A DNA stretch of 16,596 nt from CAZAAW01 sp964483325. GTDB lineage: Bacteria > Pseudomonadota > Alphaproteobacteria > Rhizobiales > Kaistiaceae. Both the position numbers and the translations under genes were made by a program. This document shows positions 1 through 7,185 of the stretch, piece by piece. Position 1 is the stretch's first letter. The number at the start of each line of letters is the position of its first letter. Under the pieces are notes generated by a model that was given only the letters and a program-made list of their open reading frames with translations, did not search any database and was not told the DNA's origin. The stretch lies in contig CAZAAW010000039.1 of assembly GCA_964483325.1 (NCBI GenBank), positions 1 through 16,596 on the forward strand, given 5' to 3'.

Positions 1-485
1 CCTCTGGATTCGCCAGAATCCAGAGGCCTCTGGCCTCTGGGTTCTGGCTTCTGAGTAGTCGCTGCCCTATTGGGCCTGCTATTGGCTACGCCACCTGCAC
101 CTTTCCTGTCAGTCGCTTGCGAGCGATCCGCGGCGCTGCCCTGCCAGCGCTTCATGACCGCCTTGCGCCCTTTGCTGGCGCGCTCCTGGTCCCTGACCAT
201 CCGCCGGGAGAAAACGACGCCCTTTGCCGTCACGCTCAGAACCCCCAACGCCTGCAGCTCAGCCATCGCTGCCCGAGCCGTATCGCGGGAGGTTCCTGTC
301 ATGCGGGCCAGATCGTCGTCCCCGACGGGACGTCCATTGACCAGGAGATATCCGTAAGGCTTCGCCTCGTGCATGATGCACAGGCACTCGATCCACAGGC
401 CCCGCGCGGCAAGGCCGGCAAGGCGCAGCCGCTCGTCGCCGCGCCAGTCGCGCGGATAGAACTTCATCCAGGGATGTACCGTCAT
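1..485 (-). CDS. Partial conserved hypothetical protein, prophage-like (5' part only)
   Basis: An open frame runs on the minus strand from ATG at 485 to the left edge without a stop, giving at least 161 residues; the 3' end lies outside the window. The N-terminus contains WMKFYPRDWRGDERLRL, then AARGLWIECLCIMHEA and YGYLLVNG, then a segment like a winged helix (DDLARMTGTSRDTARAAMAEL, residues about 61-82), followed by a basic stretch (SKGRKAVMKRW). I recall similar proteins, with FYPxDW and AARGLW motifs, beside phage or replication-type genes in alphaproteobacteria, but I cannot name a function. DNA binding is an inference from the helical and basic segments. The tail near the window edge is built on a 7-bp DNA repeat. 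A second Met at residue 7 (codon at 465-467) is an alternative start. No clear Shine-Dalgarno is visible. Frames on the opposite strand here are shadows. Confidence 0.75.
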   Translation of the reverse strand, partial: MTVHPWMKFYPRDWRGDERLRLAGLAARGLWIECLCIMHEAKPYGYLLVNGRPVGDDDLARMTGTSRDTARAAMAELQALGVLSVTAKGVVFSRRMVRDQERASKGRKAVMKRWQGSAADRSQATDRKGAGGVANSRPNRAATTQKPEPRGQRPLDSGESR

Positions 486-518
486 CGCGCCACTCGCCTG
501 CCGTCCGGGACCGGGCGC

Positions 519-524
519 ATTATA
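519..524 (-). promoter_or_regulatory. Candidate -10 box for the partial minus-strand gene
   Basis: Read on the minus strand this is a perfect TATAAT, ending 33 bases before the ATG at 485, in otherwise very GC-rich DNA. No convincing -35 hexamer is seen about 17 bases upstream of it, so the assignment rests on the -10 alone. Confidence 0.35.
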
Positions 525-597
525 CCGGCGCCGGCCCACGGCCGCCGCGCTGGCGTCGCCCTTGTCCCCACCGGGGGAGCGAATGGCCCAGCGGCGC

Positions 598-636
598 TCC
601 CCACCCGACCCCGCCTGCGGCGGGGCCACCCTCCCC
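598..636 (-). repeat. Small GC-rich hairpin repeat, copy 1
   Basis: On the minus strand it reads GGGGAGGGTGG, a perfect 7-bp hairpin (arms 609-615 and 619-625, loop tgc), then CGGGTGGGGA. The same flanks surround a different but equally perfect hairpin at 985-1025. Part of it (ggggtcgggtggggagcgcc) recurs near 7800-7820 just upstream of the membrane-protein gene. It looks like one member of a dispersed repeat family. Confidence 0.6.
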
Positions 637-644
637 CTGCGGGT

Positions 645-893
645 TGTATGGACCGGAGACATGGTGGACACATGTTCGCGGACATGGTGGACACTCGCCA
701 ATCCTCAAGGAAAAGCTTGGGAAGCTCGCGAGTGAGTTGGCCGGGACCGCCAAACGGGCCGGATTTCATGGGATTCTAAGCCAGGTGAACTGGTGAGCGT
801 CGCTAGCACCTATCTCAGAATAGGCTCGGAAACCGGGCGAAAAGTGTCCACCATGTCTCCGAACACCTGTCCACCATGTGTCCGGTCCGTACA
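645..893. mobile_element. MITE-like non-autonomous insertion element, 249 bp, with 5-bp target duplication
   Basis: The ends are inverted repeats of about 50 bp: 645-693 and the complement of 845-893 match at 43 of 49 positions, starting TGTATGGACCGG on one side and TGTACGGACCGG on the other. Each end carries two copies of GACATGGTGGACA at a 23-bp period (658-670 and 681-693; mirror copies at 845-857 and 868-880). The element is bounded by the direct repeat CGGGT (640-644 and 894-898). TG...CA ends with repeated internal motifs recall the IS21 type; IS481-like is also possible, and this assignment is inference. The 149-bp centre has no transposase. An open frame ending with a TGA at 794-796 (C-terminal residues GFHGILSQVNW) might be a remnant of the parent IS, but I do not recognise it. 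Confidence 0.75.
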
Positions 894-895
894 CG

Positions 896-979
896 GGTGA
901 GGGATGGGCGCCTCTTTCGGTGAGGGATGGCGCTTCCGGCGAGGGCACTCCATTGGGAGGCACGCACCCATCCCTCACC
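896..979. repeat. Dyad built from GGTGAGGGATGG motifs
   Basis: The motif ggtgagggatggg occurs at 896-908, again nearly intact at 919-931, and inverted (cccatccctcacc) at 967-979. The outer pair could form a 13-bp stem. It sits directly behind the MITE and shares the ggtgaggg core with the larger dispersed repeats elsewhere in the window. Confidence 0.55.
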
Positions 980-984
980 GGAAC

Positions 985-1025
985 GGGGAGGGTGGCGCGC
1001 GCCGTAGGCGCGTGACGGGTGGGGA
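985..1025 (+). repeat. Small GC-rich hairpin repeat, copy 2
   Basis: Same architecture as 598-636 but in the opposite orientation: ggggagggtgg, a 6-bp hairpin (998-1003 with 1007-1012, loop gta), then cgggtgggga. The stem sequence differs from copy 1 yet pairs perfectly. The rest of the stretch to 1240 shows no gene or clear promoter. Confidence 0.6.
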
Positions 1026-1240
1026 CCCACGCCTGGCATTGGCGCACCCCATCTCCACCCCCCATCGCCCCCGATGCTTCGCCCCTACTGTGCAGTGCAG
1101 CATCGATTCCTGGCCGCAGGGCTCTCGTCACGCGGGTTTGTCTTGCCTAATCTGCGTGGCGGGACGAAGGTTGCTCGAAACGCAAGGGCGGCTGACAGTC
1201 GCCGCGAAGAACGACAACAAAGCGCAAAGGGACCGCTCCG

Positions 1241-1771
1241 ATGCTTACCAGGCGCCATCTCCTGTCGTCCGTCGCCGCCGTCGGGACGCTCGCCATCGCC
1301 GGCATGGCGACGCGGATGATCTCCGTCGGGCAGGCGGAGGACGCCCCGGCCGAGCCGGAGACCTTCAAGGTCGTCCATACCGACGAGGAATGGCACCAGA
1401 TCCTCGACAAGCACCAGTATGCGGTGTTGCGCGAGGAGGCGACCGAGCCGCCCGGCTCCAGCCCGCTGCTCTACGAGCATCGCGCCGGCAAGTTCCACTG
1501 CGCCGGCTGCGACACGGCGGTCTATTCGTCCGAGCACAAATATGACAGCGGCACCGGCTGGCCGAGCTTCTGGCAGCCGATCAGCGACGATGTCGTGCGC
1601 ACCAAGCGCGACCGCCTGCTCGGCTATCCGCGCACCGAGGTCCATTGCGCCACCTGCGGCGGCCATTTCGGCCATATCTTCGGCGACGGGCCGCTGCCGA
1701 CCCGCAAGCGCCACTGCCTCAACGGCCTGGCGCTGACCTTCGTGCCCGATCCGAAAGCGCTGGCCGCCTGA
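1241..1771 (+). CDS. msrB: Peptide-methionine (R)-S-oxide reductase, exported
   Basis: Reduces methionine-R-sulfoxide in oxidised proteins. The 176-residue protein opens with a Tat-like signal (twin Arg at residues 4-5, TRRHLL, then a hydrophobic run to about residue 24, likely cleavage after GQA near residue 32), so it should act in the periplasm. The SelR/MsrB domain follows: zinc cysteines C87/C90 and C136/C139, the GTGWPSFW signature ending at residue 111, and the catalytic cysteine C159 in RHCLNG. These are the only five cysteines. The position before GWPSF that often holds the resolving cysteine is Thr, so recycling probably needs an external thiol. The start follows an aaaggga stretch. 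nadE lies 70 bp downstream on the same strand and may be co-transcribed. Confidence 0.92.
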   Translation: MLTRRHLLSSVAAVGTLAIAGMATRMISVGQAEDAPAEPETFKVVHTDEEWHQILDKHQYAVLREEATEPPGSSPLLYEHRAGKFHCAGCDTAVYSSEHKYDSGTGWPSFWQPISDDVVRTKRDRLLGYPRTEVHCATCGGHFGHIFGDGPLPTRKRHCLNGLALTFVPDPKALAA

Positions 1772-1797
1772 CGCCGGCTGCCTGACGGCGCGGCACG

Positions 1798-1841
1798 GCG
1801 CCCGATTGCTGCCGGCCCCGATCGGCGGCTAGATCGGGCGC
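1798..1841 (+). promoter_or_regulatory. Strong stem-loop abutting the nadE start codon
   Basis: gcgcccgat (1798-1806) pairs perfectly with atcgggcgc (1833-1841), the last base before the ATG at 1842. Inside it gctgccg (1808-1814) pairs with cggcggc (1823-1829) with one G-U wobble, leaving an 8-base loop. An RNA of this shape would cover the whole ribosome-binding region of nadE, where no ordinary Shine-Dalgarno is seen. It could be a translational control element or a partial terminator after msrB; no run of T follows, which argues against a terminator. Confidence 0.45.
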
Positions 1842-3512
1842 ATGGCCGGACCGATAACCGATTCCTTCCGGCTGGCCGTCGGCCAGCTCAACCCGACTGT
1901 CGGCGACATCGCCGGCAACCTGGCGCTCGCCCGCCGGGCGCGCCAGCGCGCCGCCGAAGCCGGCGCCGACCTCCTGCTGCTCACCGAGCTGTTCATCGCC
2001 GGCTATCCGCCGGAGGACCTGGTGCTGCGCCCGACCTTCGTCGCCGCCTGCCGCGCCGCGATCGAGGACCTCGCCGCTGACACTGCCGATGGCGGGCCGG
2101 GCGTCCTCATCGGCGCGCCGTGGCAGGGCGAGGCGGGCCTGCACAACTCGATGGCGCTGCTCGACGGCGGCGCCGTCCAGGCGGTGCGCCACAAGGTCGA
2201 GCTGCCCAATTACGGCGTCTTCGACGAGATGCGGGTGTTCCGCCCCGGGCCGCTGCCGGGGCCGATGGTGTTTCGCGGCCTGCGCCTCGGCATCCCGATC
2301 TGCGAGGACATCTGGGCCGAGCAGGTGGCGGAGTGCCTGGCCGAGACCGGCGCCGAGATCCTGCTGGTGCCGAACGGTTCGCCCTACTGGCGCGGCAAGG
2401 CCGAGGAGCGCCTGCAGGTGGCCGTCGCCCGCGTCGTCGAGAGCGGCCTGCCGCTCGTCTATGCCAACCAGGTCGGCGGCCAGGACGAGCTCGTCTTCGA
2501 CGGCGCCTCGTTCGGCCTCAATGCCGACCGCAGCCCGGCCTTCCAGCTGGAGGAATTCGCCGAGGACGTCGCCGTCACGCTATGGCGGCGCGGCGACGCC
2601 GGCTGGGCCTGCGACGGCGGAGGGGAGGCGCGGCTCGCCGGCCCGGAGGAGGCCGACTGGCGCGCCTGCGTCCTGGGCCTGCGCGACTATGTCGGCAAGA
2701 ACGGCTTTCCCGGCGTGCTGGTCAGCCTCTCTGGCGGCATCGATTCGGCGGTCTGCGCCGCCATGGCGGTCGATGCGCTGGGGCCTGAGCGCGTCCGCTG
2801 CGTCATGCAGCCCTATCACTACACGGCGGCGATCAGCCTGGAGGACGCGGCGGCCTGCGCCGCGGCGCTCGGCGTGCGCTACGACGTGGTGCCGATCGCC
2901 GCCCCGGTCGAGGGCTTCGAGGCGGCGCTGGCGCCGCTCTTCGCCGGCGCGCCGCGCGGCGTCGCCGAGGAGAACCTCCAGTCGCGCGCCCGCGGCACCA
3001 TCATCATGGCGCTGTCGAACAAGTTCGGCGCCATGGTGGTGACGACCGGCAACAAGTCGGAAGTCTCGGTCGGCTACGCGACGCTCTATGGCGACATGAA
3101 CGGCGGCTTCAACCCGGTGAAGGATCTCTACAAGACCGAGATCTACCGCCTGGCGCGCTGGCGCAACGCCCACCGGCCGCCCGGCCCGGGCCCCGGCGGC
3201 ATCGTCATCCCGGAGCGCATCATCACCCGGCCGCCTTCCGCCGAGCTGCGCGAGAACCAGACCGACCAGGACAGCCTGCCGCCCTACGAGGTGCTCGACG
3301 ACATCCTGCAATGCCTCGTCGAGCACGAGTTGCCGCTCGCCGACATCGTGGCGCGCGGCCATGACGGCGCCACCGTGGCGCGGGTGCAGCACATGCTCTA
3401 CCTCGCCGAATACAAGCGCCGGCAGGCGGCGCCGGGCGTCAAGGTGACGCGGCGCAATTTCGGCCGCGACCGCCGCTACCCGATCACCAACCGCTTTCGC
3501 GAAAAAGCATGA
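1842..3512 (+). CDS. nadE: Glutamine-dependent NAD+ synthetase
   Basis: Makes NAD+ from deamido-NAD+, ATP and ammonia released from glutamine; the last step of NAD biosynthesis, in the cytosol. The 556 residues fit the two-domain form. The N-terminal nitrilase/glutaminase domain (about 10-260) has the triad E49 (LTELFIAGYPPEDL), K118 (RHKVELPNYGVFDE) and C154 (GIPICEDIW). The C-terminal synthetase domain has the PP-loop SGGIDS at 297-302 and the downstream blocks TTGNKSE and GDMNGGFNPVKDLYK. The ATG at 1842 is the first possible start because an in-frame TAG lies at 1830-1832. No Shine-Dalgarno is evident and a stem-loop ends right at the ATG. It follows msrB at 70 bp and precedes the helicase gene by 64 bp. 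Confidence 0.95.
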   Translation: MAGPITDSFRLAVGQLNPTVGDIAGNLALARRARQRAAEAGADLLLLTELFIAGYPPEDLVLRPTFVAACRAAIEDLAADTADGGPGVLIGAPWQGEAGLHNSMALLDGGAVQAVRHKVELPNYGVFDEMRVFRPGPLPGPMVFRGLRLGIPICEDIWAEQVAECLAETGAEILLVPNGSPYWRGKAEERLQVAVARVVESGLPLVYANQVGGQDELVFDGASFGLNADRSPAFQLEEFAEDVAVTLWRRGDAGWACDGGGEARLAGPEEADWRACVLGLRDYVGKNGFPGVLVSLSGGIDSAVCAAMAVDALGPERVRCVMQPYHYTAAISLEDAAACAAALGVRYDVVPIAAPVEGFEAALAPLFAGAPRGVAEENLQSRARGTIIMALSNKFGAMVVTTGNKSEVSVGYATLYGDMNGGFNPVKDLYKTEIYRLARWRNAHRPPGPGPGGIVIPERIITRPPSAELRENQTDQDSLPPYEVLDDILQCLVEHELPLADIVARGHDGATVARVQHMLYLAEYKRRQAAPGVKVTRRNFGRDRRYPITNRFREKA

Positions 3513-3576
3513 TGGCGCGACAAGGCATAGCCTGGCCCCTCTTGTTCGCGCAACGTTCTCCCGGCACTCTCTCCCC

Positions 3577-4668
3577 ATGCAGTTCACGGCAGAGCAGGAA
3601 TCGGCGCTGAACGCCGTCTCCGCCTGGCTCAAGGCGGGCGACAGGCAGGTCTTCCGGCTGTTCGGCTATGCCGGCACCGGCAAGACGACGCTCGCCCGCC
3701 ACCTGGCGGAAGGGATCGAGGGCAAGGTGTGCTTCGCCGCCTTCACCGGCAAGGCGGCGCATGTCATGCGCTCCCGGGGCTGCGTCGGCGCCGGCACCAT
3801 CCACAGCCTCATCTACCGGCCGCGCGGCGAGGACGAGGCGGGCATGTCCTTCTCGCTCAACCGCGACAGCGCCGCCGCCGACGCCAAGCTGATCGTCATC
3901 GACGAATGCTCCATGGTCGACGAGGAGCTCGGCCGCGACCTGATGTCCTTCGGCACGCCGATCCTGGTGCTCGGCGACCCGGCGCAGCTGCCGCCGATCT
4001 CCGGCGCCGGCTTCTTCACCTCGGCGCCGCCCGACGTGATGCTGGGCGAGGTGCACCGCCAGGCGCAGGACAATCCGATCATCCGCCTCTCCATGGCGAT
4101 CCGCGAGGGCGGCCGGCTCGACTACGGCGCCCATGGCGACAGCCGCGTCGTCGGCCGCCGCGACGTCGACCGCGACGAGGTGATGAGCGCCGACCAGGTG
4201 CTTGTCGGCCGCAACGCCACCCGCCAGGCCTACAATGCCCGCATCCGCACGCTGCTCGGCCGCACCGTGCCGACGCCGGTGGTCGGCGACAAGCTGGTGT
4301 GCCTGCGCAACAACAAGGGCAAGGGCCTGCTCAATGGCGGCCTGTGGCGCGTCGACCGCATGCGCGCCGAGCGCAAGGGCCTGCTGCGCTTCCATATCGA
4401 GCCGGAAGAGGGCGAATACGGCGCCCCGGCGCTGGTCACGGTCAACCCCGCCTTCTTCGACGGCACCGCCGCCGGCCTGCCGCCGCTGGAACGCCGCCGC
4501 TCCGACGAATTCGACTACGGCTACGCCCTCACCGTGCACAAGGCGCAGGGCTCGCAATGGGACCACGTCGTGCTGTTCGACGAAAGCGGCGTCTTCGGCG
4601 AGAACCGCGCCCGCTGGCTCTATACGGGACTGACGCGGGCGGCGGAGCGCATCACCGTGGTGCGGTGA
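3577..4668 (+). CDS. RecD/Dda-like ATP-dependent DNA helicase (superfamily 1B)
   Basis: The 363-residue protein carries helicase motifs in the usual order: Walker A GYAGTGKTT (30-38), FTGKAA, Walker B VIDECSMVDEE (D109-E110), GDPAQLPP (133-140), EVHRQ, and the C-terminal UvrD_C_2-type block TVHKAQGSQWDHVV (from 319) followed by WLYTGLTRA. This is the AAA_30-type fold of RecD and phage T4 Dda, which move 5' to 3' on single-stranded DNA. The protein lacks the long N-terminal region of RecD2 and no recB or recC is nearby, so it is probably a stand-alone repair or replication-fork helicase; the exact role is not known. No Shine-Dalgarno is seen before the ATG. It could share a transcript with nadE. 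Confidence 0.88.
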   Translation: MQFTAEQESALNAVSAWLKAGDRQVFRLFGYAGTGKTTLARHLAEGIEGKVCFAAFTGKAAHVMRSRGCVGAGTIHSLIYRPRGEDEAGMSFSLNRDSAAADAKLIVIDECSMVDEELGRDLMSFGTPILVLGDPAQLPPISGAGFFTSAPPDVMLGEVHRQAQDNPIIRLSMAIREGGRLDYGAHGDSRVVGRRDVDRDEVMSADQVLVGRNATRQAYNARIRTLLGRTVPTPVVGDKLVCLRNNKGKGLLNGGLWRVDRMRAERKGLLRFHIEPEEGEYGAPALVTVNPAFFDGTAAGLPPLERRRSDEFDYGYALTVHKAQGSQWDHVVLFDESGVFGENRARWLYTGLTRAAERITVVR

Positions 4669-4719
4669 GGGATGCCCTCTCCCGGCCTTGTTGCGTTGCC
4701 GCGCCGGTGCGCCCTCCTG

Positions 4720-4890
4720 CCTCTCCCATAGGGAGAGGCCGGGAGCCTTGCCTCGCGCAGCGAGGCTTAGGCGGACGGGTGAGGGGTTCGGCCGTCGGGC
4801 ATCCTGCCCCGGCGGCGCAGTTTTGTGTCATCGGCAGTAACCCTCACCCGGAAACGCTCCGCGTTTCCGACCTCTCCCGGGGGGAGAGGT
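4720..4890. repeat. 171-bp structured dispersed repeat, copy A
   Basis: It starts with the hairpin cctctcccatagggagagg (4720-4738) and ends with a second one (4871-4889). Between them are gcctcgc-gca-gcgaggc, an inner pair cgggtgaggg (4776-4785) with ccctcacccg (4841-4850), and gaaacgc-tcc-gcgtttc. A full copy of the same length lies at 7186-7356 and a cut-off copy at 16520-16596. Copy A fills the gap between two convergent genes (helicase and L,D-transpeptidase), where its stems could stop transcription from both sides. No protein is likely to be encoded. Confidence 0.8.
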
Positions 4891-4924
4891 GAGGCACTGC
4901 CCCGACGCCCGCAGCAGCGCCGTC

Positions 4925-5641
4925 TCAGGCCGAGAGGACCGTCACCTTGGTGCCGAGCGGCACGCGGCTGAAGAGGTCCATGACGTCCTGGTTCATCATG
5001 CGGATGCAGCCGCTCGACACCGCCTTGCCGATGCTCCACGGCTCGTTGGTGCCGTGGATGCGGTAGAGCGTGTCCTTGCCGCCCTGGTAGAGATAGAGCG
5101 CCCGGGCGCCGAGCGGGTTGTTGAGGCCGCCCGGCATGCCGCCGGCCCATGGCGCCGCCTTGGGGTCGCGCGCCACCATCTCCGGCGGCGGAAACCATTT
5201 CGGCCATTCGCGCTTCGCCTCGATCGTCGCCTCGCCGTTCCAGGCGAAGCCTTCGCGGCCGACGCCGATGCCGTAGCGGATCGCCGAGCGGCCGTCGGCA
5301 TTGATCAGGTAGAGGAAGCGCGCGCCCGGATCGATGACGATGCTGTTCGGCTCGGCCGGGATGCCGGCCGGCACCGGCACGCTGCGGCGCAGGAACGTCG
5401 GGTCGGCGCGCGACAGGTCGATCGCCGGGACGTGGAAGCCGTTGTCGTCGGCCTCGGCATACATGCTGGCGAAGGCCGGCGTGCCGGGCAGCGCCGCGGT
5501 CGTCGGCACGCCGTCCGACGAACTCTGGCAGGCCGCCAGCAGGAAGGGCAGGCCGAGCCCGACAAGGACGGTCCGGCGGTTCAGCCGCACATCGTTCGCG
5601 TCCTCCGCGAGCAGGGCGGTGGCAAGGGGCCGCATCGACAT
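4925..5641 (-). CDS. L,D-transpeptidase (YkuD / ErfK-YbiS family) lipoprotein
   Basis: Likely catalyses L,D cross-links in peptidoglycan or attaches proteins to it, in the periplasm. The 238-residue protein has a signal with twin Arg (22-23, LNRRTVLVGLGLPFLLAAC) and a lipobox ending at C38, so it should be a membrane-anchored lipoprotein, possibly Tat-exported. The YkuD domain fills about residues 95-237, with the signature H196-G...S210-G-C212-I-R; C212 is the active-site nucleophile. The start at 5641 is supported by GAGG seven bases upstream; a second Met at residue 3 is possible. The gene is divergent from the glutamyl-tRNA synthetase gene and convergent with the helicase gene. Confidence 0.92.
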   Translation of the reverse strand: MSMRPLATALLAEDANDVRLNRRTVLVGLGLPFLLAACQSSSDGVPTTAALPGTPAFASMYAEADDNGFHVPAIDLSRADPTFLRRSVPVPAGIPAEPNSIVIDPGARFLYLINADGRSAIRYGIGVGREGFAWNGEATIEAKREWPKWFPPPEMVARDPKAAPWAGGMPGGLNNPLGARALYLYQGGKDTLYRIHGTNEPWSIGKAVSSGCIRMMNQDVMDLFSRVPLGTKVTVLSA

Positions 5642-5728
5642 GGAAAAACCTCGAAAGACACCATCGCCGCACCTGCGGCGAGACTCGCAGGAAAGTTAAC
5701 GGCAAGCTGCCCGCTTCGGCAATTGCAT

Positions 5729-5750
5729 TCGCGCAACAGTGATTGCGCGA
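5729..5750. promoter_or_regulatory. Perfect 8-bp dyad between divergent genes, candidate operator
   Basis: tcgcgcaa (5729-5736) and ttgcgcga (5743-5750) are exact inverted repeats separated by 6 bases, in the 137-bp gap between the L,D-transpeptidase gene and gltX. A second palindrome, gcaattgc, is at 5719-5726, and ttaac motifs lie on both sides. The gap must hold both promoters and its AT content is higher than the surroundings. No regulator can be named. Confidence 0.4.
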
Positions 5751-5778
5751 TCTGTTGCCCGCCATTAACCAGAACCGC

Positions 5779-7167
5779 ATGTCCGAAGCCGCCGCCGTCA
5801 CAGTCCGTTTCGCGCCCTCGCCCACGGGAAACATCCATGTCGGCAATGCGCGCACGGCCCTCTTCAACGCCCTTTTCGCGCTGACGCATGGCGGCCGCTT
5901 CCTGCTGCGTTTCGACGACACCGATGCGGAAAGGTCACGCGAGGCCTTCGTGGCGGCGATCGCCGCGGACCTCGCCTGGCTCGGCATCCGGCCGCACGCT
6001 GTCCATCGCCAGTCGGAGCGGGCGGCGGCGCATGCGGCCGCCGCCGAGCGGCTGAAGGCCGCCGGCCGGCTCTATCCCTGCTTCGAGACGGCGGAGGAGC
6101 TGGAGCGGCGCCGGGCAGCGCAGATGGCGCGCGGCCTGCCGCCGGTCTATGACCGCGCCGCGCTGCGCCTCGGCGAGGCCGAGCGCGCCGCCCTTGTCGC
6201 CGCCGGCCGCCGGCCGCACTGGCGTTTCCTGCTGGAGGGAACGGAGGCGGGCGGCCAGCGCGAGGGCTGGGTCGATCTCATCCGCGGCCCGCACAATGTC
6301 GACCTCGCCTCGCTGTCCGATCCGGTGCTGATCCGCGAGGACGGCAGCTTCCTCTACACGCTGCCCTCGGTGGTCGACGACATCGACCTCGGCGTCACCC
6401 ATGTCATCCGCGGCGACGACCACGTCACCAATACGGCGGTGCAGATCGAGCTGTTCCGGGCGCTGGGCGGCGCCGTGCCGGTGTTCGGCCATCACAACCT
6501 CCTCGTCGACGCCGATGGCGAGCCGCTGTCGAAGCGCGCCGGCTCGCAGTCGGTGGCGGGCCTCCGCGAGGCCGGCTACGAGGCGATGGCGGTGGCCTCG
6601 CTCGCCGTCCTTCTCGGCACCTCGGAGGCGGTAGAGCCGGCGCACAGCCTGGAGGAGCTGGCGGCGCGCTTCGCCCTGGAGCACATCTCCCGCGCCCCGG
6701 CGCGCTTCGACGAGGCGGAACTGGCGGGCGTCAATGCCCGGCTGCTGCATAGCCTCGACCATGCGGCGGTGGCGGACCGGCTGGCGGCGCTCGGCGTCGG
6801 CGGCGGCGAGCCCTTCTGGCTGGCGGTGCGCGGCAACTGCATCCGCCTGCAGGATGCCGCCGGCTGGTGGCGCATCGTCACGCAGATGCCCGAGGCGCCG
6901 GCGCCGGAGGGCTTGGAGCATGAAGACTTGAACCTGCTGGCGCTGGCCGCCGAGCTGCTGCCGCCGGAGCCGTGGGACGCCGCCACCTGGCGCAGCTGGA
7001 CCGGCGCCCTCAAGGCGGCCAGCGGCCGTAGCGGCAGGGCGCTCTTCATGCCACTGCGCCTCGCCCTGACCGGCCTCGACCACGGCCCCGAACTCGCCGC
7101 CCTGCTCCCCTTCCTCGGCCGCCGCGAGACGCTGGCTAGGCTGACCGCCGCGACAGGCCGGGGCTGA
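5779..7167 (+). CDS. gltX: Glutamate--tRNA ligase (class I GluRS-type)
   Basis: Charges tRNA with glutamate in the cytosol. The 462 residues begin AAVTVRFAPSPTGNIHVGNARTA, with the HIGH-type signature H20-V-G-N23, then RFDDTD, the WVDLIRG and GDDHVTNT blocks, and a KMSKS-type loop LSKR (250-253) followed by GSQS. A helical C-terminal anticodon-binding region (about 300-462) is present, which separates it from the shorter glutamyl-Q-tRNA(Asp) synthetases. Many alphaproteobacteria have two GluRS genes, and this could be the second type with restricted tRNA choice; that is inference. I start at ATG 5779 because residues of the family begin right after it; a TTG at 5743 in the same frame lies inside the dyad and is less likely. 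No strong Shine-Dalgarno is visible. Confidence 0.92.
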   Translation: MSEAAAVTVRFAPSPTGNIHVGNARTALFNALFALTHGGRFLLRFDDTDAERSREAFVAAIAADLAWLGIRPHAVHRQSERAAAHAAAAERLKAAGRLYPCFETAEELERRRAAQMARGLPPVYDRAALRLGEAERAALVAAGRRPHWRFLLEGTEAGGQREGWVDLIRGPHNVDLASLSDPVLIREDGSFLYTLPSVVDDIDLGVTHVIRGDDHVTNTAVQIELFRALGGAVPVFGHHNLLVDADGEPLSKRAGSQSVAGLREAGYEAMAVASLAVLLGTSEAVEPAHSLEELAARFALEHISRAPARFDEAELAGVNARLLHSLDHAAVADRLAALGVGGGEPFWLAVRGNCIRLQDAAGWWRIVTQMPEAPAPEGLEHEDLNLLALAAELLPPEPWDAATWRSWTGALKAASGRSGRALFMPLRLALTGLDHGPELAALLPFLGRRETLARLTAATGRG

Positions 7168-7185
7168 GGGGATGAGGCGCTTCCA

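Noticed and set aside
117..779. 220-codon plus-strand frame
   Set aside because: It is the antisense shadow of the partial minus-strand gene and then runs through repeats and the MITE.
1028..1240. Small gene or RNA upstream of msrB
   Set aside because: No frame with a ribosome-binding site, no tRNA-like fold and no clear promoter hexamers with proper spacing could be supported.
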